Origin: a candidate division WOR-3 bacterium
GTDB taxonomy: Bacteria > Hydrothermota > Hydrothermia > Hydrothermales > JAJRUZ01
Reading direction: 5' to 3'
Assembly: GCA_039803925.1 (NCBI GenBank)
Contig: JBDRZL010000003.1
Coordinates: 1-64,000 of the forward strand
Length of the DNA stretch: 64,000 bases
Below, piece by piece: positions 35,268-44,119 of the stretch. Position 1 is the stretch's first letter. Each line of letters opens with the position of its first letter. The position numbers were made by a program, and so were the translations under genes. Below the pieces are notes generated by a model. It was not told the DNA's origin, made no database searches, and saw nothing but the letters and a program-made list of their open reading frames with translations.

Positions 35268-35351
35268 TGCCGGGGGCGGGACTTGAACCCGCACGGGATT
35301 AATCCCACATGGCCCTCAACCATGCGCGTCTGCCAATTCCGCCACCCCGGC
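35268..35351 (-). tRNA. tRNA-Leu (anticodon GAG)
   Basis: The minus strand folds as a class II tRNA: acceptor GCCGGGG/CCCCGGC, discriminator A, anticodon stem CATGG/CCATG with loop TTGAGGG giving GAG, a variable arm with GGGATTAATCCC and a T arm with GTTCAAG. CCA is not encoded. It lies directly upstream of tnaA on the same strand. Confidence 0.95.
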
Positions 35352-35361
35352 TTTAAATATT

Positions 35362-35391
35362 ATGATATACAATTTATTAAGGAAATTTCAA
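35362..35391 (-). promoter_or_regulatory. Predicted promoter of tRNA-Leu (and possibly tnaA)
   Basis: On the minus strand TTGAAA (35391-35386) and TATCAT (35367-35362) are 18 bp apart, about 10 bp before the tRNA 5' end. The -10 match is imperfect. Confidence 0.45.
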
Positions 35392-35415
35392 ATTCTCTTT
35401 TCTTAATATTTTTAT

Positions 35416-36231
35416 ATGTTTTTTTCTGAAAAACAGAATAAAGGGACAGAACTAAGAATAAAAGCCAAAAAAATCCTTTTTAAAAAAAAATCAAAATTCC
35501 AGAAAATTGAAATATTTGAAAGTTACGATTGGGGTAAAGTTTTAATGCTTGATTCCCTTTTTATGCTAACTGAAAGGGATGAATTTTTTTACCATGAATC
35601 CTTAGTTCATCCAATCTTATCAAGTATTAAAAATCCTGAAAATGTTCTTATAATAGGAGGAGGAGACTGTGGAACCTTAAGAGAGGTTCTAAAACATCCT
35701 GTTAAAAAAGTTATTCAGGTTGAAATAGATGAACTTGTATTTAAAGCATCCCTAAAATATTTTCCATGGGTTAAGAAAATTTATAAAGATAAGAGGGTGA
35801 GCTTTATTTTTGAAGACGCAAAGGATTTTATTAAAACTGCAGAGGATAAATTTGATGTTGTAATATTAGATACTTCTGATCCAGTTGGACCTGCAAAGGT
35901 TTTTTATAGAAAGGAATTTTATGAGGATTTAAAAAAAATTTTAAAGAAAAACGGGGGACTGGCTATACAGGCAGAATCTCCGATTCACCACTTAAAGAGA
36001 ATTAAAAAACTTTATGAAATTTTAAAAGATAAATATAAAAGCATTTTACCTTATCTTTCACCTATGCCTACTTATCCTGGGGGAATCTGGCTTTATTTTT
36101 TTGTTTTTAAGAAAAAAATAAAAAGGCTGAGACCATTTAGAATTCCAGAGAATACAAGATACTATAATAAGGAAATACATTTTGCAGGATTTAAAATACC
36201 TGAGTTTTTAAAAAGAATTTTTGGTATATAA
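35416..36231 (+). CDS. speE: Spermidine synthase-like aminopropyltransferase
   Basis: The 271-residue protein has an N-terminal beta domain and a Rossmann methyltransferase-like domain: D-E-F-F-Y-H-E, the nucleotide loop I-G-G-G-D-C-G-T and the catalytic D-T-S-D-P-V-G-P-A are all present. These place it in the spermidine synthase family, which transfers an aminopropyl group from decarboxylated S-adenosylmethionine to a polyamine. The usual L-D-G-x-x-Q motif before D-E-F reads L-D-S-L-F-M, so the substrate-side Gln is Met, and the acceptor may differ from putrescine. No speD or agmatinase gene is present nearby. Confidence 0.82.
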   Translation: MFFSEKQNKGTELRIKAKKILFKKKSKFQKIEIFESYDWGKVLMLDSLFMLTERDEFFYHESLVHPILSSIKNPENVLIIGGGDCGTLREVLKHPVKKVIQVEIDELVFKASLKYFPWVKKIYKDKRVSFIFEDAKDFIKTAEDKFDVVILDTSDPVGPAKVFYRKEFYEDLKKILKKNGGLAIQAESPIHHLKRIKKLYEILKDKYKSILPYLSPMPTYPGGIWLYFFVFKKKIKRLRPFRIPENTRYYNKEIHFAGFKIPEFLKRIFGI

Positions 36232-36256
36232 TTTTAAATATAAAAGGAGAAAAACT

Positions 36257-36721
36257 ATGAACTTTATTTTTACTTTTTTTATTTTAACAAAATTGATTGA
36301 GGTTGAGGTTTTTGACTTAATACCTCAAAGGGAAGGTGGTTATACTCTTGTTCTTAAAGAAATTAACTCCAACTCTTTATTACCCATTTCCATAGGAGAA
36401 AATGAAGGAATATCAATTTTAAGGGAACTTAATAAAATGGAATCAAGAAGACCCCTCACCTATGAACTTGTTAATAACATAATAGAAAAACTTGGAGCTA
36501 AAATTGAAAAGGTCACTATTGATAAATTTGAAAATGAAACATATTTTGCAACTCTACATTTAAAACAGGGAAAAAGAAAAATTTTAATTGACTCAAGACC
36601 TTCTGACGCAATTAACCTTGCTATAAGAAAAAAAGCTAAAATATATGTTGATGAAAAAGTTTTTGAAAAAATGAAAATTGAACTTAAAGAGGAAAAAAGA
36701 GAAAAAGGATTTAAAATTTAA
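36257..36721 (+). CDS. Bifunctional nuclease (BFN/DUF151) family protein with hydrophobic N-terminus
   Basis: The start at 36257 follows AAAAGGAG by six bases; an earlier in-frame start at 36221 would overlap the previous gene. The 154-residue protein carries the DUF151 core: E-V-F-D-L, L-P-I-S-I-G-E-N-E, S-R-P-L/R-R-P-L-T-Y-E-L and D-S-R-P-S-D-A-I-N-L-A. Unlike most members it begins with a hydrophobic stretch (N-F-I-F-T-F-F-I-L) that could be a signal or anchor. A Lys/Glu-rich tail ends the chain. The cellular role of the family in bacteria is poorly known. Confidence 0.82.
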   Translation: MNFIFTFFILTKLIEVEVFDLIPQREGGYTLVLKEINSNSLLPISIGENEGISILRELNKMESRRPLTYELVNNIIEKLGAKIEKVTIDKFENETYFATLHLKQGKRKILIDSRPSDAINLAIRKKAKIYVDEKVFEKMKIELKEEKREKGFKI

Positions 36722-36737
36722 ATTTATTAAAATAAAA

Positions 36738-36768
36738 CCCCTGCAAAGGAGAGGCTCCTTCACAGGGG
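36738..36768 (-). terminator. Strong hairpin terminator after the octaheme gene
   Basis: CCCCTG (36738-36743) pairs with CAGGGG (36763-36768), and AAGGAG (46-51) with CTCCTT (55-60), leaving a three-base loop and a small internal bulge. Read on the minus strand, the hairpin is followed by TTTTATTTT, so it suits termination of the minus-strand cytochrome gene ending at 36792. It may also slow transcription from the plus-strand gene ending at 36721. Confidence 0.75.
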
Positions 36769-36791
36769 GGCACTTAACTCAATTACTTTAA

Positions 36792-38006
36792 TTACTTTTT
36801 ATGTTCCCTTTTGAGTTTTTCTGCTTCGTCCTTAATTTTCTGTAAGGATTCCTTCATCTTTGCCCATCCGTACCAGTGCATATAGTCAGGATTAGCATGG
36901 AAGGCACCCTGAAATGTTCTCATTCTGTATTCAAGAAACATAACATAGAGTTCCTGTTCAATTGACGATTTTGCTTCATAAAACTGTAACAAATCAGGCG
37001 CAAATTTCCAATTTTCAGGTTTCTTTAAAAATCCCTTATCATAGAGTTCCTTTACAGTTTTTATTGCTTCAGCCATAAGTTTATCTGCTTCTTTTAAAAC
37101 CGCATCAGAAGCTTCAAGTTGCTCTCTTACATATTTTTGTGAATGACAGTTAGAACAAACCTTTAACATTTTATCTCTTTCCTTTTCCCAATCTTCTTTT
37201 GTCAATCTTGCAACTTTTGCAGCTTTAACAGCTTCAAATCTTTCAGTAGGATTATTCTTATCATCAAGAACCCCAAGAGCCTTTAGTATAGTTACCCTAT
37301 TATCCCACCATTCCTTATCATCTTCAGGAACCCTTAAAGCAAGAAATCCCCAGGCAGTCATAACAGCATGGTTCCCATCAGGCATATGACAGGTTTGGCA
37401 AGTCGGTGCTCTTCCAGAATTTCCCTCAATTTCCCAAATTGTCCCATGCTTTGAAGTTGACCACATCTCCCACTGAGGATGATCAAATCCCATATGACAT
37501 GTTCTACATGCTCTTGGATCTTTTGCTTCCTCAACACTGAATTTGTGCCTTGTATGACAGGCATCACAGGAACCTGTTCCATAATAGAATTTTGCTTCCT
37601 TAAGTTCCTCTTCTGATTTTAATCCTATTTTGTGACATCCTGAACAACCCTTAAATCCCTTTTCTCCTCCCACCTGTATTGGCTGGTGCATTACCATTGG
37701 CATAGCCTTCATTGCTATCCACCCTAAGGCATGCTTTCCTTCTTTAAATTCCTTAACTCTTTGCTCATGACAGTTAGCACAGGTTTCAGGGGTAGGCATT
37801 TTAAGTTTATCTATATCCTTTGCTCCTGTATGCTCACCATGACAGACTGAACAATCCACATCATTTTGAGAGTGCTTACTTAATTTCCATTCTTTTACAA
37901 TTTGCGGAGTAACTTTTTCATGACAGGTTACACATTTACTTGCTTTTAGACCAAACGGAAACAAAATTCCCGCTATTATTAAAGAAAAGATTGTTTTTTT
38001 AACCAT
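36792..38006 (-). CDS. Octaheme cytochrome c of the hydroxylamine oxidoreductase (HAO) family
   Basis: The 404-residue protein has a normal signal peptide (cleavage near residue 22), eight CxxCH motifs and a long helical C-terminal region, the HAO architecture. Segments such as K-H-S-Q-N-D-V-D-C-S-V-C-H, C-R-T-C-H-M-G-F-D-H-P-Q-W and H-A-N-P-D-Y-M-H-W-Y-G-W fit the family. There is no CxxCK motif, which argues against NrfA or octaheme nitrite reductase. Whether it oxidises hydroxylamine or hydrazine, or reduces nitrite or hydroxylamine, depends on a crosslinking Tyr that I cannot assign without alignment. It has no C-terminal anchor and is probably soluble in the periplasm. AAAGGAGG precedes the ATG, and its own promoter and terminator make it monocistronic. 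Confidence 0.82.
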   Translation of the reverse strand: MVKKTIFSLIIAGILFPFGLKASKCVTCHEKVTPQIVKEWKLSKHSQNDVDCSVCHGEHTGAKDIDKLKMPTPETCANCHEQRVKEFKEGKHALGWIAMKAMPMVMHQPIQVGGEKGFKGCSGCHKIGLKSEEELKEAKFYYGTGSCDACHTRHKFSVEEAKDPRACRTCHMGFDHPQWEMWSTSKHGTIWEIEGNSGRAPTCQTCHMPDGNHAVMTAWGFLALRVPEDDKEWWDNRVTILKALGVLDDKNNPTERFEAVKAAKVARLTKEDWEKERDKMLKVCSNCHSQKYVREQLEASDAVLKEADKLMAEAIKTVKELYDKGFLKKPENWKFAPDLLQFYEAKSSIEQELYVMFLEYRMRTFQGAFHANPDYMHWYGWAKMKESLQKIKDEAEKLKREHKK

Positions 38007-38035
38007 ATTAACCTCCTTTTTAATTTGGACTTCTA

Positions 38036-38064
38036 ATTATATAATAGAATTTAAGAAAAATCAA
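38036..38064 (-). promoter_or_regulatory. Promoter of the octaheme cytochrome gene
   Basis: On the minus strand TTGATT (38064-38059) and a perfect TATAAT (38041-38036) are separated by 17 bp. The predicted leader is about 23 bases and contains AAAAAGGAGG just before the ATG at 38006, so strong expression is expected. Confidence 0.65.
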
Positions 38065-38079
38065 ATAGAAAAAGTTTAA

Positions 38080-38166
38080 TTATTCCTTTATTTTGTTATG
38101 GAGATAAAGAAGGTAAAATATTAACCCTATCCATACAACTAAATAGGAAAAATATAAATATTTCAT
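38080..38166 (-). CDS. ccmD: CcmD-like small membrane protein (28 residues)
   Basis: An ATG at 38166 overlaps the ccmC stop as ATGA, and GGAGG lies seven bases upstream of it. The 28-codon frame gives M-K-Y-L-Y-F-S-Y-L followed by one membrane helix and a basic end, with the Tyr/Trp pattern and position (directly after ccmC) of CcmD, which holds the CcmC-CcmE heme complex together. CcmD proteins are always small and poorly conserved, usually 40-70 residues, so this is a very short version. Too short for usual ORF searches. Confidence 0.65.
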   Translation of the reverse strand: MKYLYFSYLVVWIGLIFYLLYLHNKIKE

Positions 38167-38825
38167 AAAGTTTCCTCCAATTTTTTTAATTCTCTTTTAG
38201 CAATCTTGTATCTAAGCAAAAATATTAATACAAAGAGAAAAACATAGGGAATAACATTAAAAAATAAAGCATATCTCATTGATGATGTTATCAATACATC
38301 ACCAGGCGTAAAAGCAGAAGGATGGACTGATCTCCATAATTTCACAGAAAAATAAACAAGAGGAACATCAATATAAATTATTATTCCAAGAACTGAAGCA
38401 AATCTTGCCCTTTTGTCAGGTGTTTCAATAAATCCCCTAAAAATCATATAAGCAGTGTAAAGAAAAAATAAAATCAAGGTTGTAGTTAATCTTGGATCCC
38501 AAACCCAGAAATGACCCCAAACAGATTTTGCCCATAACATTCCTGTAATAAGTGTAAGGATTATAAACAAAACACCAATTTCGCCTGAGACTTCAGCAAG
38601 TATATCCCATTTTAAATTTTTTTTCAAAAGATAAATAATACTGAAAATAAAAACCAAAGTAAAAGATAAAAAAGAAAGCCATGCTTGCGGAACATGAATA
38701 TACATTATTCTCACAAGATCCCCCATCTTTCTTTCAGGAGGTGTCCCTAAAAGTGAAAGGTAAAAAGTAAAAAAACCTGTTAAAAGGGCTAAAAATGCCA
38801 AAATGTATTCCTTTTTTATTTTCAT
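38163..38825 (-). CDS. ccmC: Heme exporter protein CcmC
   Basis: The 220-residue protein has six membrane helices and the tryptophan-rich WWD-type segment W-G-H-F-W-V-W-D-P-R-L-T of heme-handling proteins. Two further histidines (Y-I-H-V-P and S-V-H-P-S) match the conserved pair flanking that segment in CcmC. It loads heme onto CcmE for c-type cytochrome maturation, which this organism needs on a large scale. CcmA, CcmB, CcmE and CcmF are not in the window. It overlaps the GTPase gene upstream and the ccmD-like gene downstream, each by four bases. Confidence 0.93.
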   Translation of the reverse strand: MKIKKEYILAFLALLTGFFTFYLSLLGTPPERKMGDLVRIMYIHVPQAWLSFLSFTLVFIFSIIYLLKKNLKWDILAEVSGEIGVLFIILTLITGMLWAKSVWGHFWVWDPRLTTTLILFFLYTAYMIFRGFIETPDKRARFASVLGIIIYIDVPLVYFSVKLWRSVHPSAFTPGDVLITSSMRYALFFNVIPYVFLFVLIFLLRYKIAKRELKKLEETL

Positions 38826-40141
38826 AATTTACCAAGAAATTCCTTTATTAAATCTTCAAGGGTTGGTTCGCCTATTTCTTGTAACTCATACCTAACCCTT
38901 GCAAAAGGTTTTCCTATATCAAAAAGACTCGCTAAATTAATCGGAGTTCCAATAACAACAGCTTCACAGGGGGTTCTATAAATAGTTTCTTTAAGTTCTT
39001 CTATCTGCTTTTCACCATAACCCATTGCAGGAAGAACTTTTTGAGTTTGTGGATACTTTTCAAAGGTTTCCTTTATTGAACCAACAGCATAGTTTAAAGG
39101 AGATACGATCTCTTTTGCACCAAATTTTTTCGCTGCAATATAGGCAGCACCTATATCCATTTCACCATGGGTAAGAGTTGGACCATCCTCAATACATAAA
39201 ACTCTTTTACCTTTTATAACTTCTTTATTTTCAACAAAAATAGGAGAAGCTGCCTCAATAATTATTGCTTTTCTGTTAAGTCTTTCTATATTCATCCTGA
39301 GTTTATAAATATTTTCAAAAGGAGCTGAATCAACTTTATTTATTACTATAACATCTGCCATTCTTAAATTTGTTTCTCCTGGATGGTATGTTTCCTCATG
39401 ACCTAACCTAAGAGGATCCGCAACAACTATATGTAAATCAGGTTTATAAAAAGGAAAATCATTATTACCCCCATCCCATAAAATAATATCGGCTTCTTTT
39501 TCCGCCTCTTTTAAAATTTCAAAATAATCAACACCTGCATAAACAATAGAACCTCTTGTAATATGGGGTTCATACTCTTCCCTTTCTTCAATAGTAACCT
39601 TATACTTATCTAAATCCTCTATTGAAGCAAACCTCTGAACCTTCATTTTTTCAAGATCACCATAGGGCATAGGGTGTCTTATAACTGCTACTTTTTTTCC
39701 TAAATTCCTCAAAATTTGAGCAACTTTCCTTGAAGTCTGACTCTTTCCGCTTCCTGTTCTCACAGCACATACTGAAATAACAGGTTTATTTGATTTTATC
39801 ATTGTGCTTTCAGGACCTAAAAGCCAGAAATCAGCACCCGCTGAAAGTGCCCTTGAAGCCCTATTCATAACATATATATGGGAAACATCAGAGTAAGCAA
39901 ATACAACAATATCAACTTTCTTTTCCTTTATGATTTTTTCCATATCTTCCTCTAAATAAATGGGAATGCCTTGAGGATAAAGTTTACCAGCTAATGTAGG
40001 AGGATATTTTCTTCCCTCTATACCAGGTATCTGTGTTGCTGTAAAACCAACAACCTCGTAATCTGGATTATCTCTAAAAAAAACATTAAAATTATGAAAA
40101 TCTCTTCCAGCAGCACCAAGGATTAAAACTCTTTTTGCCAT
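38822..40141 (-). CDS. Predicted GTPase, cyclic 2,3-diphosphoglycerate synthetase-like
   Basis: The 439-residue protein has an N-terminal Rossmann-like part (R-V-L-I-L-G-A-A-G-R-D), a P-loop of the form R-T-G-S-G-K-S-Q-T-S, W-D-G-G-N-N-D-F and a G4-like V-I-N-K-V-D. This matches the family that includes archaeal cyclic 2,3-diphosphoglycerate synthetase and many uncharacterised bacterial GTPases. In Methanothermus-type archaea the product is a thermoprotectant; whether this enzyme makes it is unknown. It is the first gene of a tight operon with ccmC and ccmD, and AGGAGG lies upstream of its ATG. Confidence 0.75.
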   Translation of the reverse strand: MAKRVLILGAAGRDFHNFNVFFRDNPDYEVVGFTATQIPGIEGRKYPPTLAGKLYPQGIPIYLEEDMEKIIKEKKVDIVVFAYSDVSHIYVMNRASRALSAGADFWLLGPESTMIKSNKPVISVCAVRTGSGKSQTSRKVAQILRNLGKKVAVIRHPMPYGDLEKMKVQRFASIEDLDKYKVTIEEREEYEPHITRGSIVYAGVDYFEILKEAEKEADIILWDGGNNDFPFYKPDLHIVVADPLRLGHEETYHPGETNLRMADVIVINKVDSAPFENIYKLRMNIERLNRKAIIIEAASPIFVENKEVIKGKRVLCIEDGPTLTHGEMDIGAAYIAAKKFGAKEIVSPLNYAVGSIKETFEKYPQTQKVLPAMGYGEKQIEELKETIYRTPCEAVVIGTPINLASLFDIGKPFARVRYELQEIGEPTLEDLIKEFLGKL

Positions 40142-40143
40142 AT

Positions 40144-40172
40144 TTAAGACCTCCTTAAATTTATCATATAAT
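40144..40172 (+). promoter_or_regulatory. Predicted promoter placed for a leaderless mRNA
   Basis: TTAAGA (40144-40149) and a perfect TATAAT (40167-40172) are 17 bp apart; the GTG start codon lies seven bases after the -10 element, where transcription should begin. The 38-bp gap is shared with the divergent GTPase gene, whose ribosome-binding site overlaps it. Confidence 0.45.
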
Positions 40173-40179
40173 TTTAAAA

Positions 40180-41727
40180 GTGTTTAATTTTATTAAAAAA
40201 ACAATTTTAAATGCTTATGAGAAAGATTTTCAAAAAGAACATTTCCTTTTTCTTATAAGTATATTTTTTTTAAGAGATTTACTTGAAAGTGCCTTAGAAG
40301 GAGATTTTAAAATATTTAGAACACCTTCTCTTTATGATTCCCTTTTATTTACAATTCACCACCTCTTTTTTTATTCCTCACTTTTTTTAATTCTTGTTAT
40401 TTCTGTTTCATTAATTTTAAAAGAAAAAAAAGAAAAGGTATTAACTCTTTTTACTTATTTTTCCTTTCTCCTTCTTCTTGCACCTTTAATTGATTTTATT
40501 TTTGGTGGAGGAAAAATGCTTGCTTATCCCACTTCAATTAAAAACCTTTTAATAAGCCTTTTTAAAGGAGAATTTGAAAGAGAAAACATATCAAAAGGAC
40601 AAGTCATTGAGGTTTTTATAATTTGTTTTTTTATCTCTATTTATGTTTTCTTTAAAAGTGAAAATATTTTAAAATCTATCTTTTCTTTTGTTTTTTCTTT
40701 CTTTATTGTAATAACAGTTGGTGGTATTCCAGGTTACTTTTTAAATTATTTCAGTGAAGGCGGTTATATCTTCGATTACAACTCAAAACAGGGATTATTT
40801 TATGCAATATTAACAATTTCTCTTATTCCTTTCATTTTTAAAATAAAAATCAAATATAACGAAATTTTAAGTTTTTCAATATGGGGCTATCTTTCCGCAA
40901 TTATAAAAATTTTATATTTAAAAACAAAGTATGATATTACGTCTCTTTACTTTCCCTTTGATTACATATCAATAATAATACTTCCTGTTTTTGTTTTAAT
41001 TGAGAATAAGAAAAATATTTATTACATAACAATTTCTCTTATGACAGTTTTTCTTCTTGGTGAACTTCCCTTTATTTTCTTCACAATTTTTATTTTTTTT
41101 GACAATACCTTTTTAAATAAAAAAATTAAAAATTTTATAATGGCAAATCTAATTTTTTTATCAGGTTCTTCAATATTTTTTGGTAATTTTTCTCATCTTA
41201 TTTATCCTTATCTATATCCCTTTTTATTAACCTTTCTTTTATTTATCAAAAATAATAAGATAAGAGAAATTCTTTTAAATTCTACTTTTTTAATTTTAAC
41301 ATTTTTATTTTCAAATAGAAGCTTCTGGGTATCAAAAGAAAATTTAAAGGAAATTTTTGTCTTAAAAAGTTCTGAAAGGGATATATATCTTTTTGAAAAA
41401 TACAAGGATATATCGAAAGGTGTAAAAATTTTAAATTTTTTAATCAAAATAAAAAACTATGAAAAAATCCCAGAACTTCTAACAAAATTTAAAAAAGAAA
41501 AATCTCCTGGAAACTATTATTTTTACAGAGCTCTTGCTGGTGCTATGTTTAATGAAGATATTTTAGAAGTGGAAAATCTTTCAATAGTTTCACTTATAAC
41601 TGGAAATCCTCTTGCTTTACCTTTAATTGTAAAAATTTATGAACTAAAAGGAGAATACAAAAAAGCAGAAATTTTTCTAAAAAGAAGTTTGAAACACAAC
41701 ATAAAGTATGAATATAATAGTTTTTAA
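40180..41727 (+). CDS. Polytopic membrane protein with C-terminal helical (TPR-like) part
   Basis: The 515-residue protein starts at GTG, has about ten hydrophobic helices from residue 20 to 385, and ends in a roughly 110-residue charged region containing Y-R-A-L-A-G-A-M-F and Y-E-L-K-G-E-Y-K-K-A, which look like TPR helices. The N-terminal 200 residues with F-G-G-G-K-M-L-A-Y-P and G-I-P-G-Y resemble YIP1-type membrane proteins loosely; I do not recognise the family. It is followed after 29 bases by the subtilase gene. Very high Phe and Ile content reflects the membrane region. Confidence 0.65.
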   Translation: MFNFIKKTILNAYEKDFQKEHFLFLISIFFLRDLLESALEGDFKIFRTPSLYDSLLFTIHHLFFYSSLFLILVISVSLILKEKKEKVLTLFTYFSFLLLLAPLIDFIFGGGKMLAYPTSIKNLLISLFKGEFERENISKGQVIEVFIICFFISIYVFFKSENILKSIFSFVFSFFIVITVGGIPGYFLNYFSEGGYIFDYNSKQGLFYAILTISLIPFIFKIKIKYNEILSFSIWGYLSAIIKILYLKTKYDITSLYFPFDYISIIILPVFVLIENKKNIYYITISLMTVFLLGELPFIFFTIFIFFDNTFLNKKIKNFIMANLIFLSGSSIFFGNFSHLIYPYLYPFLLTFLLFIKNNKIREILLNSTFLILTFLFSNRSFWVSKENLKEIFVLKSSERDIYLFEKYKDISKGVKILNFLIKIKNYEKIPELLTKFKKEKSPGNYYFYRALAGAMFNEDILEVENLSIVSLITGNPLALPLIVKIYELKGEYKKAEIFLKRSLKHNIKYEYNSF

Positions 41728-41756
41728 GGTTCTAATCCTTTAATTTTTCAAGATTT

Positions 41757-44084
41757 ATGATATTTTTAATTATCGCCTCATATATATCCTTAGGTGGGTT
41801 CAGATGGGATCCACCTTCAAATTTACCTATGATAAAAGAAGAGTTAACAAAAAAATCAGCAAATGTATATATAGTCCTTTTAAAACCACCGATATACGAT
41901 TTTTACAAAAATGAAATTGAAAATAATGGTGGAAAAATTCTCCATTATGTTCCTCAAAATGCCTTTGCTGTTAGAATAAAGGAACAATCAGTTATTGAAA
42001 ATATTAAAAAACTTGAATTTGTTGAGGGAATCTATATATATCAGCCTGCCTTTAAAATATCACCCAATATAGGGAAAAAGATAAAAGTGAAAGGGGAAAA
42101 ATACGAAAACATATATAAAAACATATTTTATGTTCACTTTTTTGAAGATGTTGATTTTAGTAAAGCAGAAAATTCTTTAAAAAATTACGGAGCCCAAATT
42201 ATTGAAGAAATTAAATCCTTAAAACATCCTGTTTTTGTAATAAAATATGAAGGTGATATTAAAAATTTAGCCTTTGATGATGATATATTCTGGATTGAGG
42301 AAAAAAGACCTTTCTTTAAAATGAATGATAGAACCTACTGGGTAATTCAGAATAATGTTCAAAATACATCACCTATCTGGAACAAAGGAATTCATGGAGA
42401 AAATCAGGTGATAAATATAATGGATACAGGTGTTGACACTGCCTCCTGCTTTTTTGGATCTGATAAAATAGTATGGAAGGAAAGTTATACTGGATTTTAC
42501 ACTGATGCCTGTGATTTAGGACATGGAACACATGTTGCAGGAACAGCTTGTGGTTATGATCAGACAAATAATCTAAATCAGTTTAAGGGAATGGCTTACA
42601 ATGCTAAATTAACTGTCCAATATACAGGAGATAATTTCTTTACCTGCTGGTTAGGAGCTCTTCAGATTCCTGATGACTTATTTACAGCCTTTTCAAATGC
42701 TTATAATCACGGAGCAAGAATTTTCTCCAATTCATGGGGAGGTGTTGATACAACAGTTTATACAACATTTGATGAGCAGGTTGATAACTTTATGCACAGT
42801 TTTCAGGATGCAATTTGTGTCTTTGCTGCTGGTAATTCAGGAGGTGAGGTCGATCAGGCAACAGGGCAGGTTCTTGATGTTGTCCATTACAGAACAGTTG
42901 GACCCCCAGGAGCTGCTAAAAATGTAATAACAGTTGGAGCGACACCTCCACCTCCAAAACATGACATTTCTGCCTTTTATTCAAGTAAAGGACCCGCTTT
43001 TGATAACAGAATTAAACCTGATGTAATGGCTCCAGGTGGAGATTGCGGTAATAGTATTTATAATACTGATCCTAACTTATATATAAGATCAGCAGATAAT
43101 GACACTGTTTCAAATCCAACCTGTGATACAATAGCCTACCCCTTTATGGGAACAAGTATGGCAACTCCTGCAGTTGCAGGTGCGGTTGCCCTTGTAAGGC
43201 AATACTTCACTGAAGGATGGTACCCTTCAGGGGTTAAAAATCCTTCTGATGCTTTTATTCCATCAGGTGCACTTTTAAAAGCAATGATAATAGCTTCTGC
43301 TGAACAGATGAATGGAACTGATCCAGACCAGATAGATTCAAGGGAGGTTCATCCTATACCGGATTCTTCACAGGGATGGGGAAGAATAAAACTTGAAAAC
43401 TCTTTATACTTTCAAGGTGATCAGGATAAGCTCTATGTAGATGATAATTCTGAGCTTTCTACAGGAATTTCAAAGTTTTACTATGTAAATGCAAGTGGGG
43501 GTAAATTAAAAATTGTTCTGGTATGGACAGATTATCCTGCAACTGCTGGATCCAATTTTGCACTTATCAATAATTTAAATTTAATTGTTCAGGGACCAGG
43601 CGGGACTTATTATGGAAACAGATTTTCAAATGGTGAATCTCAAACTGGTGGAACAAAGGATAATATAAATCCAGTTGAAGTATTTTATCTTTCAAATGCA
43701 CCAGCAGGAACTTATACAGTTCAGGTGGAAGGTGAAAATATCCCACATGGACCGCAAAAGTTTGCACTTGTTATTACAGGAAGATTTTCATCAGTTGGTA
43801 AGGATAAGGAAGGTTTAGTTAAAAATTATTATCTAATGAAACCTGTATTTTCTCCAGCTTCAAATTCCTATATAATAAGATTTGGAATTCCCGAAAAGGA
43901 AAAAGTAAAACTTTCTCTAATTGACATTTCAGGAAGAGAAATTGCTATCATTAAGGAAGGAATAATGGAAAAGGGTTCTTATAAGATTCTATGGAATTCA
44001 AAAGAAATTAAAAAGGGAACTTATTTTATTTATTTGGACACTGAAAGGAGAAAAATAAAGGAGAAATTGTTGAAACTTGATTGA
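41757..44084 (+). CDS. Secreted subtilisin-like serine protease with C-terminal sorting domain
   Basis: The 775-residue protein has a short leader, a propeptide-like region to about residue 190, and a peptidase S8 domain with the triad in [15 protein letters not shown] and G-T-S-M-A-T-P. A jelly-roll P-domain-like region follows (about 560-680). The last 75 residues form a FlgD/T9SS-type beta unit with [10 protein letters not shown] and Y-K-I-L-W-N, ending in a Lys-rich tail. Such tails direct secretion or surface attachment in FCB-like bacteria; no Por/Gld secretion genes are seen apart from the ABC set at 29537. The role is probably extracellular protein degradation. Confidence 0.9.
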   Translation: MIFLIIASYISLGGFRWDPPSNLPMIKEELTKKSANVYIVLLKPPIYDFYKNEIENNGGKILHYVPQNAFAVRIKEQSVIENIKKLEFVEGIYIYQPAFKISPNIGKKIKVKGEKYENIYKNIFYVHFFEDVDFSKAENSLKNYGAQIIEEIKSLKHPVFVIKYEGDIKNLAFDDDIFWIEEKRPFFKMNDRTYWVIQNNVQNTSPIWNKGIHGENQVINIMDTGVDTASCFFGSDKIVWKESYTGFYTDACDLGHGTHVAGTACGYDQTNNLNQFKGMAYNAKLTVQYTGDNFFTCWLGALQIPDDLFTAFSNAYNHGARIFSNSWGGVDTTVYTTFDEQVDNFMHSFQDAICVFAAGNSGGEVDQATGQVLDVVHYRTVGPPGAAKNVITVGATPPPPKHDISAFYSSKGPAFDNRIKPDVMAPGGDCGNSIYNTDPNLYIRSADNDTVSNPTCDTIAYPFMGTSMATPAVAGAVALVRQYFTEGWYPSGVKNPSDAFIPSGALLKAMIIASAEQMNGTDPDQIDSREVHPIPDSSQGWGRIKLENSLYFQGDQDKLYVDDNSELSTGISKFYYVNASGGKLKIVLVWTDYPATAGSNFALINNLNLIVQGPGGTYYGNRFSNGESQTGGTKDNINPVEVFYLSNAPAGTYTVQVEGENIPHGPQKFALVITGRFSSVGKDKEGLVKNYYLMKPVFSPASNSYIIRFGIPEKEKVKLSLIDISGREIAIIKEGIMEKGSYKILWNSKEIKKGTYFIYLDTERRKIKEKLLKLD

Positions 44085-44119
44085 CTTTACTATTAAAATT
44101 ATTTTTAAGGGAGGAATAT

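Noticed and set aside
36792-38006. NrfA or octaheme nitrite reductase
   Set aside because: All eight heme motifs are CxxCH; no CxxCK site is present, and the C-terminal helices fit the HAO family.
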